Positions 23,320 to 32,416 of a DNA stretch of 34,804 nucleotides are shown piece after piece. This stretch comes from Acidobacteriaceae bacterium. Lineage in GTDB: Bacteria; Acidobacteriota; Terriglobia; Terriglobales; Acidobacteriaceae. The notes below the pieces were generated by a model. That model was not told where the DNA came from and did not search any database. It saw only the letters and a program-made list of their open reading frames with translations. The stretch spans positions 1 through 34,804 of the forward strand of contig CAHJWI010000040.1 of the NCBI GenBank assembly GCA_903642225.1. The letters run 5' to 3'. The position numbers and the translations under genes were made by a program. Each line of letters opens with the position of its first letter. The stretch's first letter is position 1.

Positions 23320-24279
23320 TTAGAAACGAATACCCGCGACGATCGGGATGTACTCCGTGTTGCGGCGGTTATACGGAAAAAAGTCCTGGTTGTTGGAACT
23401 GCTGATCTTGATCCAGTTATACCGACCTTCCACAAATAATCTCTCGTTTGAAAACTCCGAGATTTTGTATGTCAGACCAAACCCACCGTTCACACCTAAG
23501 CCTCCTGCGGATGCCTGGTCTACGTTGTACTTTGTGGCGTAGTTATAGCAAAAGTAGTCACATACGGTACTAGTCGTAGGAAGTGTGAAATTCGTTGTCT
23601 TATTGTAGTAACCGAATCCGCCAGTAAGGTAGGCGCCAAAGCGGCTGCGATCGTTGGCAAAGTTCACCACAGGATCCACCGTTATGGAATAGGCATGCGC
23701 ATTCGCATCGAACCCGGCCAGATCGTCTGCGGTCGCTCCAATACTTATAAGAGACGCATACTCTTCTGCAATCGCTCCTCCGGTCACGCCCATGTGGTCG
23801 TAGTGAAACTCACCCAGGACACCGAACATTTTGCTGAAGTTATAACCAGCGCCAACGACAACGTCGTAACTCGGGGTGTAGAACTTGCCGCTGTTGGCCA
23901 CGGGAACATTCAGGCCGGCTCCCCCAACGAAGGCAATCTTGGTCGAACCATCGGTGTTGTGCATGCGGTCTTCATACCGTGACCGCCCATAGCTGCGCCT
24001 GCGTCCTGTAGGCGCGGTTCCGGCACCGGCTCCCACTCCACTGCCACTCAATGCCTCGCGCTCTACAATCGCGTCTTCCGTGCTGCTACTCACGCCAACG
24101 GTCTCATAGCGCATCGTGCCCCCGGAAAGCAGTGATGGATCCACCTGGAAGATCGATTTTGTAGTTGCGGCCGCGTCCGCAGGCGTTGCTGCGTGCAGAA
24201 TCGATACGGCAGACATGGCAGCCACCACAAGCGTGCCCTGAACGGCACGGAAAACGAAAGAGGACGATAACAAGTTCAT
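23320..24279 (-). CDS. Outer-membrane beta-barrel protein
   Basis: A 319-residue exported protein with a signal peptide (MNLLSSSFVFRAVQGTLVVA, ending near LHAA). A disordered segment carries an arginine-rich patch (RRRSYGRSRYEDRMHNTDGS). Alternating hydrophobic and aromatic strands typical of an OmpA-like eight-stranded barrel follow (VVVGAGYNFSKMFGVLGEF, GAYLTGGFGYY). The C-terminus VAGIRF ends in phenylalanine, as needed for BAM-dependent insertion. Similar proteins with the 'RYEDR-HN-DGS-KIAF' block are common in Acidobacteria, with unknown function. I chose the ATG at 24279, where the signal peptide begins; the reading frame is open to 24441. It ends at a strong terminator. Confidence 0.82.
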   Translation of the reverse strand: MNLLSSSFVFRAVQGTLVVAAMSAVSILHAATPADAAATTKSIFQVDPSLLSGGTMRYETVGVSSSTEDAIVEREALSGSGVGAGAGTAPTGRRRSYGRSRYEDRMHNTDGSTKIAFVGGAGLNVPVANSGKFYTPSYDVVVGAGYNFSKMFGVLGEFHYDHMGVTGGAIAEEYASLISIGATADDLAGFDANAHAYSITVDPVVNFANDRSRFGAYLTGGFGYYNKTTNFTLPTTSTVCDYFCYNYATKYNVDQASAGGLGVNGGFGLTYKISEFSNERLFVEGRYNWIKISSSNNQDFFPYNRRNTEYIPIVAGIRF

Positions 24280-24462
24280 ATTGAAAATAACCTCGCTGCA
24301 GGACAACGTACTGTACTGAATCTTGACCCAGCATGTCGCTGTAAGTTGTGGGACGAGTTCACCGGGACTTTGGACGACATCGAAGGCCAGCGGCGCGAAA
24401 TTTCGTACACGCGCACCCAGGACAACCAATGCAAACAGCAAAGGTGCCCTGGGTTCATCGCG

Positions 24463-27400
24463 CTAGTGGATGTCGAACTGCTCAGGATTGATCGTTGGAT
24501 CGCTCTTCACCAGGATGGTTTTGCGCGTCATGTCCTCTAGCTCCTGCAAACGCTTCCCACCGTTGGACTTCAGCGTCTTCACGACCTCAGGGTGAACACG
24601 CAGCATCACGTCGATCTTCTCAAAATGACGCTGCATCTTGCGCATCTCGATAAAGATCTCGTTCGCTACAGTGATCGGCGACTTGATCATACCCGTACCC
24701 TCGGTAATCGCGTCTGGAATGCACAACGTCCGCTCCAGGCTCTGCTTTACCCGCTTGCGGGTCATGATCACCAGCCCAAAATCGTTGAACGGCAGCACCT
24801 TCGACGGTGCACGGTCGCTCTTCAATTCCTCTTCCAGCACCTGCATGACTTTAGCCCGGTTCTTGCGCTCGTCCATGTCGATGAAGTCGATCACGATAAT
24901 GCCGCCCAGGTCCCGCAGGCGAATCTGCCGCACGATCTCAGGGATGGCATCTAGGTTCGTCTTCAGGATCGTGTCTTCAAGCCGCGCTGTTTTGCCGACA
25001 AATTTGCCAGTGTTGATGTCGATTGCCACAAGCGCCTCTGTCTGGTCGATCACGATCGATCCGCCAGACTTCAGCCATACCTTGCTCTTCAGCGCCTTGT
25101 CGATCTCAGCCGTCACGCCAAAGTGCTCAAACAGCGGCGTCTCCTTCGTATACAGCTTTACCCGGCGCACCAGCGATGGCTGAAACCGCTGCAGAAAGCG
25201 CAGAACACGCTCATACTCCGCTTCGGTATCTACCCAGATGGCAGAGAAATTGTCGGTCACCTGGTCACGCAAAATCCGTTCGATCAGGCTCAGGTCGTGG
25301 TAGATCAGCGCCGGCGCCTTCGATGATTCCGACCGTGCTTTTATGTCTTGCCAAAGCTGGATGAGGAAGCGCAGATCGTTCCGCAACTCCTCTTCGCTCG
25401 CACCCTCGGCAGCCGTCCGCACGATAAAACCACCCTGCGCGTCGCCCTTCTCCGATAGCAGGATCGTCTTCAACCGACGGCGTTCCTCGTCAGACGAGAT
25501 CTTGCGCGACACCCCGGTGTGATTCACCGTCGGCATAAACACCAGGAATCGGCCCGGCAGAGCGATGTGTGAGGTCACACGCGCGCCCTTCTTGGCAATC
25601 GGCTCCTTGGCAATCTGAAGCAGAACCTCCTGCCCCGGCTTTAGCAACTCGTTGATCGCCGGCAGATCCATCGTCTGCACGCTCTGCCGCCCTCGCCCAC
25701 GGCCGCGGTCTCCGCCACTTGCTGCGGCGCTCGCACCTCCACGGAAACCTCCCCCAGGGCGTCTCTCACGATCGCGTCCCCCGCGACGGCCATCCCGGCC
25801 ACCTTCGCGGCGCCCCCGGCCACCCTCGGCGGACTCGGTCGCCTCCGCAGGTTCGCCACCAAAGTCATCGACCGTAAAACCGCCAGCAGCCGTGTCAGTC
25901 GGCTCCATGACGTAGTCAGGCTGATCCTCTGTCTCCTCGTCGCGCTCTTCTTCGTCCAGCGAGATCTCTTCCAGCACGGAATCGATGGCACCGCCACCGT
26001 CCAGAGTTTCTTCCTCGTAATCCTCGAGCTCATCTTCGTCGACAGGTCCCACAGAAAGGTCGTACTCGTATTCGTCACCGTCTACCTCTTCTTCTTCTAA
26101 ATCGCCGTCTCCATAAGCGTGCACTTGTGGCACAAACGGCGGCTCAGCTACAGCGTCGCCAGGCATGGCGACCAGTGAGCCGTCGTGCATAGGCTCTTCG
26201 TCTTCGCCATTGGCATACTGCTGTACATATGTTTCGGTCACACTACCCATCTGTTCGGCCAGCACGGCAGACTGCATCGAGGCTTCTGCATCGACTGGAT
26301 CCGCCAGGAACGGGGAAACATCTTCGAGCGCCGTCGTTTCCGGCTCATCCGCGTCCTGCGCCAGCGGCAAACGCTTTCCGTCATCAGCAAACGGCTTCGG
26401 TTCTGAGAACATCACGCCGTCGGAAGACACCGTTGTGAAGGCGTGGGTCGCCTCCCCCGCAATCGGCTCGACATTCAGATCGAGCGATCTCTCATCTGCT
26501 GACAGGTCGTACGTCGTTGCATCCCGCTCGGCAATAGATATCTCTGGGTCAACGGCACTCGCAGGCTCCTCCGGCTTTTGCTCCAGGAATCTGTAGTCCC
26601 GGCGACCGGCACTGCCCAACGACGCGGCATCGCCTTCGACCGGCTCAAACTCCTGTAGTTCGGCGTCGGCTGATGCGTCCACATCCAAGACCGGACCCAC
26701 AGCCGCACTCTCATCCGCATGTGCCGGATGCTGAGTCAGGCCACCCGTCCCTTCAGGTGCAGTGGCCGCGGCAATGTCCTCCACATCAGCAATGGGAGTC
26801 GGCGCAATCGTCTCGTCCAGGTGCGCCGGCTCTTGAACAAACATTGGCTGCGACGAAACGGGTGCCAGCGCATGGGCGTGCGATTCCTTCGGTCGAAGAG
26901 AAGCAGCAGGTGCAGCACCGCGGTCCTGGCGGGAGCCGCCGATGCGGCTCTCTTCACCGGCGCTCTTGTCACGCGTACGATGCCGCGACAGGGTCTCTCC
27001 TGGCAGTGTTGCTCCGCCATCCCAACCCACAATCTCTATGGCCGGAACACTAACCGCTGCCGAGGTAAAGGCCGGTGCGGCTGCACGTCGCGCCTCGTCT
27101 TCTGCCGCCACCTGGGCCGGATCACGGTATTTGCGGATCGACTCACCCGGCAAGACGGTAGCCTCTACCGCAGATTCCTGATTGCCGCTGCCGTTCTCCT
27201 TCGGATCGGCTCCAGTCTCGCTTAATATTTCCGCCGGCGCGCTCGCAAAGACCGGTGCACTGCTCCGCCGAGGCTCTTGTCGACGGTCATCGCGACCGCG
27301 GCCACCCCGCCGGTTGTCGTCGCGTCCGCCACGTCGGCCATCGCGACCACGGCCAAATCGTTCCGAACTCTCCGCCGCACGCGGTTCTGCCTGCACATCA

Positions 27401-28143
27401 ATTTCGATCGCTCCGCCGAAGTCATGCGGCGTCTCTTCTGCGGCACCTTCCAGTGACAGCCGTTCCGGCTCACTCTCGACGGACTCCGCGTCGCCACCCA
27501 CTTCAGTCGTGCCGGCAATCGTCACAGCCGTCAGCGGCGATCCACCCTCCCGGCCTCCGCGGCCACGACGACGGCCACGACGTCCCCGCCACCGGCGGCT
27601 TCCCTGCTCGTCTATTGTCTCGTCTCCACTCACGTCCGCAACGGCAGAAGGCTCTGTCGGCCGAGGTGCTATGGGCTCCTCAAAAATCGGCGTCTCTCCA
27701 GCGTCAGCGGATACCGGCCTGGCCTGCTCACGTCCGCCGCGGTCACCTCGTCCACCGCGGCTGCGGCGCGATTCGTCCCGACGACCCTCATCCCGCTTTG
27801 CACCCTCGTCTCGACGGCTGGGTTCTCGCGGCGTCTCAGCAGACACAGCCTCACGGGGAGCCTGAGAACGGCGACTACCACCGCCGTCGGTCTCAAAATC
27901 CGCGGACTCCCCCGCCTCCTCCATGAAGTCGGTCACATACAGAAATGCATCGCGCTCCAGGCCGATATCCACAAACGATGACTGCATCCCAGGCAGCACG
28001 CGCGTGACTTTTCCGTTGTAAATGGAACCTGCCAGTGTGTACTCGTTCTCACGCTCGAAATACACCTCTGCGAGCTGCTCGTCCTCCACTATGGCAAGCC
28101 GCGTCTCGTGCGGAGTAGTGGAAATGTAAATTTCTTTCGACAT
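24463..28143 (-). CDS. rng: Ribonuclease E/G with large insertion in the S1 domain
   Basis: A 1226-residue endoribonuclease of the RNase E/G family, central to mRNA decay and rRNA processing. The S1 RNA-binding domain starts normally (GSIYNGKVTRVLPGMQSSFV, residues 39-58) but is interrupted after about residue 74 by roughly 750 residues and resumes at INELLKPGQEVLLQIAKEP (about 830-848). The insertion has arginine/glycine-rich blocks, a long acidic middle and another arginine/glycine block. The catalytic core follows, with metal-binding Asp1042 (AIDIN) and Asp1086 (VIDFIDM). The usual zinc-link CPxCxG is replaced by LCIPDAITEGTG with only one cysteine. The C-terminus is short and RNase G-like, hence the rng label, though rne is equally used for such proteins. 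Confidence 0.92.
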   Translation of the reverse strand: MSKEIYISTTPHETRLAIVEDEQLAEVYFERENEYTLAGSIYNGKVTRVLPGMQSSFVDIGLERDAFLYVTDFMEEAGESADFETDGGGSRRSQAPREAVSAETPREPSRRDEGAKRDEGRRDESRRSRGGRGDRGGREQARPVSADAGETPIFEEPIAPRPTEPSAVADVSGDETIDEQGSRRWRGRRGRRRGRGGREGGSPLTAVTIAGTTEVGGDAESVESEPERLSLEGAAEETPHDFGGAIEIDVQAEPRAAESSERFGRGRDGRRGGRDDNRRGGRGRDDRRQEPRRSSAPVFASAPAEILSETGADPKENGSGNQESAVEATVLPGESIRKYRDPAQVAAEDEARRAAAPAFTSAAVSVPAIEIVGWDGGATLPGETLSRHRTRDKSAGEESRIGGSRQDRGAAPAASLRPKESHAHALAPVSSQPMFVQEPAHLDETIAPTPIADVEDIAAATAPEGTGGLTQHPAHADESAAVGPVLDVDASADAELQEFEPVEGDAASLGSAGRRDYRFLEQKPEEPASAVDPEISIAERDATTYDLSADERSLDLNVEPIAGEATHAFTTVSSDGVMFSEPKPFADDGKRLPLAQDADEPETTALEDVSPFLADPVDAEASMQSAVLAEQMGSVTETYVQQYANGEDEEPMHDGSLVAMPGDAVAEPPFVPQVHAYGDGDLEEEEVDGDEYEYDLSVGPVDEDELEDYEEETLDGGGAIDSVLEEISLDEEERDEETEDQPDYVMEPTDTAAGGFTVDDFGGEPAEATESAEGGRGRREGGRDGRRGGRDRERRPGGGFRGGASAAASGGDRGRGRGRQSVQTMDLPAINELLKPGQEVLLQIAKEPIAKKGARVTSHIALPGRFLVFMPTVNHTGVSRKISSDEERRRLKTILLSEKGDAQGGFIVRTAAEGASEEELRNDLRFLIQLWQDIKARSESSKAPALIYHDLSLIERILRDQVTDNFSAIWVDTEAEYERVLRFLQRFQPSLVRRVKLYTKETPLFEHFGVTAEIDKALKSKVWLKSGGSIVIDQTEALVAIDINTGKFVGKTARLEDTILKTNLDAIPEIVRQIRLRDLGGIIVIDFIDMDERKNRAKVMQVLEEELKSDRAPSKVLPFNDFGLVIMTRKRVKQSLERTLCIPDAITEGTGMIKSPITVANEIFIEMRKMQRHFEKIDVMLRVHPEVVKTLKSNGGKRLQELEDMTRKTILVKSDPTINPEQFDIH

Positions 28144-28693
28144 CCTGTGCTCTTTCCGTCAGGCGGAAGGCAATCAAGGGGTACGTAGTCCAGCAGGCTT
28201 AACGCCAGCTAGCTATCTCGCGCGAAAGGTTGAGAAGAGCCTTGCGATCGACGGGTCGCCCAGCACTGGCGCAGACCACGCGTACTGCGGCGCAATGGCA
28301 ACCCCCACCACAACGGAACTGCTTCCGCCAGGTGGGCCGCCAATGCACTTTGCCTTACGCTTCACTATCGAACCCTCGTTGCGGTTGCGCCAGACTTGTG
28401 TCACTCTACCTCACGTGTGTGAGGAGGGAACGTTTCCGTCCGGCAGCATCGCTGCTTCCCATCTCTTTCAGCCGCGCGGGACCTTGAGTCACCTTCGCCG
28501 ACCGTACAAAATAACTGCTTAAACCGTTTAAATCCAACGACTAATCTCTTACGCCGATTTCGGCACCCAATCCAGTCTGTCGGCTGCATCGCCGACGCTG
28601 GCGGGTTTACCCGCGAACCTCATCAGCGGGACACAACTGCTAGCTACATTGTGCAACATTCCCGCGCAGCGCGCCACTGCAAGCCACCCCCTG
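28144..28693 (-). promoter_or_regulatory. 550-base leader/promoter region of the RNase E/G gene
   Basis: No convincing gene lies here. Structures seen are a hairpin CTTTCCG/CGGAAGG (28152-28170) directly before the RNase start codon, a perfect CCTCAC-GTGT-GTGAGG hairpin (28409-28424), a TTAAAC-C-GTTTAA palindrome (28519-28531) and two GC hairpins (28579-28596 and 28601-28614) just after rodA. The hairpins beside rodA may act as its terminator, although no U-tract follows. A 63-codon minus-strand ORF ending at 28213 has a GAGG before a GTG but no recognisable product. RNase E is known in enterobacteria to autoregulate through its long 5' leader; the same here is a guess. Confidence 0.4.
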
Positions 28694-29791
28694 TTAATTC
28701 ACAAAGCGCCCCATGCGTACATTCATCACAATCCCCAATGCAAAAAAGGTGAAGATCACGCTCGATCCCCCATAGCTCAGCAGTGGCAGCGGTATGCCCG
28801 TAACCGGCATCAGGCCCACCACCATGCCGATGTTTACAGCAATCTGAAACAGGATCACCGCCGTCACCCCCATGATCAGAAAGGTGCCCGGTGGATCCGC
28901 CGCAGCCTGCGCGTTCTGCACCAATCTCAGCAGGATCAGGAAATAGACAAACAGCACCAGTGCCGCGCCGATAAAGCCGTGCTCCTCGCACAGCGCCGCG
29001 AAGATGAAATCCGTATAGGGGATGGGGAGAAAATCGCCCTGCGTCTGCGTCCCCTTGGTCGCGCCCTTGCCAAACACTCCACCGGACCCCACGGCAATCA
29101 GCGACTGCCGCACCTGGTATCCAGATCCCTTGGGATCGTCCTCAGGGTGCCGAAAACTCGTAAGCCTGGCTTTTTGGTACGGCTTCAATACCTTGCCGCT
29201 CTTCCAGATACCGCCAAGCAGCACCACAAACGTCAACAAAATGAACGCCGCGCGCTTCCAGGTGATGCCGCCAAGTAGCAGCCCAATCAGCAGAATGGGC
29301 ACATAGGTCAAAGACGTCCCCAAATCCGGCTGCTTCAACACCAACAACATCGGCAGGCCAACCAGCGCAAAGCCTTTGCCGATCTCCCGCCCGTCCAGTT
29401 CCCGCCCGACCAGCCCCCACAGAAAGCGTGCCATCGCCACGATCAGCACCAGCTTGACCCATTCGCTCGGCTGAAAGTGAATGCCACTCGGCAACCGAAT
29501 CCAGCGCCGCGCGCCCAACACTTTCTGGCCCGCAACCAACACCGCCAGCAACGACATAATGCTCACACCGTAGGCCCATGGCACCCATTCGATGAGCTTG
29601 TGATAGTCAGCCATCGACACGGCAAACATCACCAGTAGACCCGCCAGCAGGAACAACACCTGGCGCGAGTGGAACCCGTGAAATTTGGTGTGCAACGTGG
29701 CTGAGTAGATCTCAACCACACTGACTATGCTCATCAACAAAACCAGCCCGAGCAGCAACCAATCGAAATCGCGAAACTTTGTCCGAAACAT
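28694..29791 (-). CDS. rodA: Rod-shape-determining peptidoglycan glycosyltransferase RodA
   Basis: A 365-residue SEDS-family membrane protein that polymerises lipid II during cell elongation, working with PBP2. About ten membrane helices are visible. Conserved SEDS segments include GARRWIRLPSGIHFQPSEWVKL, LLVLKQPDLGTSL, VRQSLIAVGSGGVFGKG and LPIPYTDFIFAALCEEHGF (with the catalytic-type Asp of TDFIF). The C-terminal GIPLPLLSYGGSSVIFTFFA is typical. It follows mrdA by 50 bases in the same direction, the classical mrdA-rodA arrangement. Position and the RodA-like C-terminus favour RodA over FtsW. mreB, mreC and mreD are not in the window. Confidence 0.94.
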   Translation of the reverse strand: MFRTKFRDFDWLLLGLVLLMSIVSVVEIYSATLHTKFHGFHSRQVLFLLAGLLVMFAVSMADYHKLIEWVPWAYGVSIMSLLAVLVAGQKVLGARRWIRLPSGIHFQPSEWVKLVLIVAMARFLWGLVGRELDGREIGKGFALVGLPMLLVLKQPDLGTSLTYVPILLIGLLLGGITWKRAAFILLTFVVLLGGIWKSGKVLKPYQKARLTSFRHPEDDPKGSGYQVRQSLIAVGSGGVFGKGATKGTQTQGDFLPIPYTDFIFAALCEEHGFIGAALVLFVYFLILLRLVQNAQAAADPPGTFLIMGVTAVILFQIAVNIGMVVGLMPVTGIPLPLLSYGGSSVIFTFFALGIVMNVRMGRFVN

Positions 29792-29841
29792 CTAAAACCT
29801 ACTCTGCCCTTCCAGACTGTCGCCCTGCAAGACTGGACACC

Positions 29842-31896
29842 CTAAAGCCCCGCAGGACCGGGCACCTTCGCCGCGCTACCATCTCGCATCGGCGGGACAG
29901 CCAGAGGTTGCACAACGCGCGCCGTCGGCTTTGGCGCAGCCTTGTTCACCTCGTCATCCCTCACCGGCTCAGGAGGAACGGAAGGCTCAAACGACGCACC
30001 TGTACCCAAACCCGCCGGCGCAGACGGTGGAGCTTTCGCCACCAGAAGGTTCCCCGAGTGCTTCCGCTGTTTTTCCACAAACGTCTCGATCACCTGCGCC
30101 GCCAGGGTCGCCGCATTCTTGCCCCAGTTCCCGTTTTCCCAAAGCACCGCCACCACAATATCCGGATTACGCCGCGGCGCAATCCCCACAAACCACGAGT
30201 TCGGCTCCGTCTTCTTCCCCCTGCCCGACCGCGCCAGCGCATCGTGGCTCATCACCTGCGCAGTCCCGGTCTTGCCGGCAAAGTCGATGCCCTCCAGGTG
30301 CACACCAGCGGCCGTACCTGTCGTCGTCACCGCCGCCATGCCCTCCGTCACCGTCTGCCACACACCCGGCGCAATCGGTACGTTTCTGTCACCCGACCCC
30401 GGAAAGCTCTCCCGATACGCCTCGCGCTGGTCCTGCGGTACCTCATCCTCAAAAACCACATGCGGCCGCTTAAGCGCGCCGCCGCTCGCAATGCCGCCCA
30501 GCGCACGCGCCATCTGCAGCGGAGTGGCCGCAATCGCACCCTGGCCGATACCTACCGAGATCGTCTCCCCGGCATACCATTGCTGGTGGAAGGTCTTCAT
30601 CTTCCACGACGAACTCGGCATCGTCCCGCTCGCCTCTTCCGGCAGGTCAACTCCCGTCTTCTGCCCCAAACCAAAGCTGCTGGCATACCGCGCAATCGTA
30701 TCGATGCCCAGCCGCTGTGCCAGCACGTAATAAAACACATCGCATGACCACGGAATGGCATGGTCGATATCGACCCCGCCATGATGCGCATCGCAGTGGT
30801 AAAAATGACCGTACAGGTCGATTCCGCCGCTGCAGTTCACATGCTCGGTCTGCGCAATGCCCTGCTCCAGCCCGGCCACGCTCATGATGATCTTGAACGT
30901 CGATCCCGGAGCCAACTGGGCCTGGATCGCCTTGTTCAGCAGCGGATGCTCCGGGTCCGTGATGATGCCCTTCCAGTAAGCTTGCGTCAGCCGCACCGCA
31001 AACTGGTTCGGATCAAAGATTGGCCGCGACACCATCGCAAGGATCTCTCCCGTGTGCGGATCCATGGCCACGATCGCTCCGTTCTTGCCCTCCAGCGCTT
31101 TCTCGGCCGCCATCTGTACATCCAGATCGATCGTCAGCCGCAGATCTTTGCCAGGCTGCGCAAGCTCTTCGCCCAGCCGCCCGATCTCCCGCCCGTGGCT
31201 ATTCACAATCAGGTCACGCGATCCGTCCACACCCCGCAGCAGCGAGTCGTATGCCTGCTCCACGCCGCTCTTGCCCACCACGTCGCCCGGCTCATAGAAC
31301 GCATACTTTGGCAGCGCAAGATCCTGCTCGCTGATCTCTCCCACATACCCAATCACGTGCGCCGCAAAGCCGTCCCTGGGGTATAACCGCCGCTGCTCTT
31401 CCAGCAACTCCAATTCTGGCAGCTCGTTCCGATGCGCCTCAATAAACGCCTGCTCGTCTGGCGTAATATCGGCCTTCAGCGGGATGGGCTGGTACTTGGG
31501 TGAGTATCTGAAATGCTCTACCGTCTCCTGCACCTGGTCCAGCGAAAGATGCAGGCCATCGGCAATCATGCGCATCTCCGCATCCGGATTGCGAATCTGT
31601 TCCCGCAGTAGATAGCACGCCACGGACGAGTAGTTGTCGACCAGCAGTCGACCCTCCCGATCCAGCAGCTTGCCCCGCGGCGCAAGAATCGGCACCTTGT
31701 GCACACGGTTTGCCTCTGCCAGCAAGCGGTAATCGTCGCCGTTCAATACCTGGAGTCGCCACAGGCCGGCCGCCAATATCAGCAGCACGCCCACAATTAC
31801 ATATTGCACAGCCGCCAGCTTTACCGGCGACACCCTTTCCTGCCGTCCGGCACTCGACTCGGTCACCGTTTCCGGCGTGTGTTCTTGGGGCAACAT
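29842..31896 (-). CDS. mrdA: Penicillin-binding protein 2 (elongation transpeptidase)
   Basis: A 684-residue class B penicillin-binding protein. An N-terminal cytoplasmic tail is followed by one membrane helix (about residues 27-46) and the PBP dimer domain (ILAPRGKLLDREGRLLVDNY onwards). The transpeptidase domain has Ser332-x-x-Lys335 (PGSTFK), the SCD motif in WSCDVFYYV and Lys542-Thr-Gly (GKTGTAQ). The SCD form of the second motif is normal for PBP2. The last 80 residues are a proline/alanine-rich extension beyond the catalytic domain. It cross-links glycan strands made by RodA, encoded just downstream. It begins about 100 bases after rpsT, beyond a strong hairpin. Confidence 0.95.
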   Translation of the reverse strand: MLPQEHTPETVTESSAGRQERVSPVKLAAVQYVIVGVLLILAAGLWRLQVLNGDDYRLLAEANRVHKVPILAPRGKLLDREGRLLVDNYSSVACYLLREQIRNPDAEMRMIADGLHLSLDQVQETVEHFRYSPKYQPIPLKADITPDEQAFIEAHRNELPELELLEEQRRLYPRDGFAAHVIGYVGEISEQDLALPKYAFYEPGDVVGKSGVEQAYDSLLRGVDGSRDLIVNSHGREIGRLGEELAQPGKDLRLTIDLDVQMAAEKALEGKNGAIVAMDPHTGEILAMVSRPIFDPNQFAVRLTQAYWKGIITDPEHPLLNKAIQAQLAPGSTFKIIMSVAGLEQGIAQTEHVNCSGGIDLYGHFYHCDAHHGGVDIDHAIPWSCDVFYYVLAQRLGIDTIARYASSFGLGQKTGVDLPEEASGTMPSSSWKMKTFHQQWYAGETISVGIGQGAIAATPLQMARALGGIASGGALKRPHVVFEDEVPQDQREAYRESFPGSGDRNVPIAPGVWQTVTEGMAAVTTTGTAAGVHLEGIDFAGKTGTAQVMSHDALARSGRGKKTEPNSWFVGIAPRRNPDIVVAVLWENGNWGKNAATLAAQVIETFVEKQRKHSGNLLVAKAPPSAPAGLGTGASFEPSVPPEPVRDDEVNKAAPKPTARVVQPLAVPPMRDGSAAKVPGPAGL

Positions 31897-31950
31897 GGTG
31901 TGCCTTCAGTCTAGCGCCAGAAATACCGGCTAATTGGGCTGCCAAAAGCA

Positions 31951-31977
31951 AAAGCACGGAGAAAGTCTCCGTGCTTT
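31951..31977 (-). terminator. Strong terminator hairpin between rpsT and mrdA
   Basis: A perfect 12-bp stem AAAGCACGGAGA (31951-31962) with TCTCCGTGCTTT (31966-31977), 3-base loop. On the minus strand it is followed by TTTTGCTTTTGG, so it should end rpsT transcription. mrdA then needs its own promoter in the roughly 55 bases before its start. Confidence 0.88.
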
Positions 31978-32002
31978 ACTAAAATGTACCCTGTCCAGAA
32001 AC

Positions 32003-32278
32003 TTAAGCAGCCTTCAACGCAAGCGTCTTCAGACGGCTGTTCAGGCGGCTCTTGTAGCGCGACGCGGTGTTATCGTGCAACACGCCCTTCTGTACGGCCT
32101 TGTCCAGAACAGACACCGTCGAGCGGTACTGCTCCTTTGCGACGGTGGCATCGCCCTTGGTCAGGGCCTCGCGCATCAGACGCAGGCTGCCTCGCAGCTT
32201 GCTGCGGTTCGAACGGTTTACAACTGTCTTTGCCAGGGTCTGCTTGGCGCGCTTCAGGGATGAAACATGATTTGCCAT
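32003..32278 (-). CDS. rpsT: 30S ribosomal protein S20
   Basis: A 91-residue basic, helical protein that binds 16S rRNA early in small-subunit assembly. The typical S20 start [20 protein letters not shown] and the later [18 protein letters not shown] are clear. I chose the ATG at 32278, with GAGAAGAGAG just upstream; the frame is open to 32347, but that would add unrelated residues. A strong terminator follows within 26 bases, so it is transcribed alone or as the end of the gnd-zwf unit. Confidence 0.96.
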   Translation of the reverse strand: MANHVSSLKRAKQTLAKTVVNRSNRSKLRGSLRLMREALTKGDATVAKEQYRSTVSVLDKAVQKGVLHDNTASRYKSRLNSRLKTLALKAA

Positions 32279-32416
32279 TAAATCTCTCTTCTCAGTGGGT
32301 GCCCCGGCTTCCCGGCAGCAAAGGGTCTCGCGGCACACAGGCAGCACCTAGCCAGCCCGCACCGCAACCTTTTAAAGGTACGAAAATTTGGCGGAAAACA
32401 CAAGCGTTACCTTACC

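Noticed and set aside
27182..27865. 227-codon plus-strand ORF with Arg/Pro/Ser repeats
   Set aside because: It is the antisense of the low-complexity insertion of the RNase E/G gene; its repetitive content mirrors that insertion.
28213..28402. 63-codon minus-strand ORF upstream of the RNase gene
   Set aside because: A GAGG lies before its GTG, but the composition is unremarkable and no homology is recognisable; more likely leader DNA.
32370..32382. ACCTTTTAAAGGT palindrome between rpsT and zwf
   Set aside because: Short and AT-rich; it could arise by chance, and no matching regulator is known.
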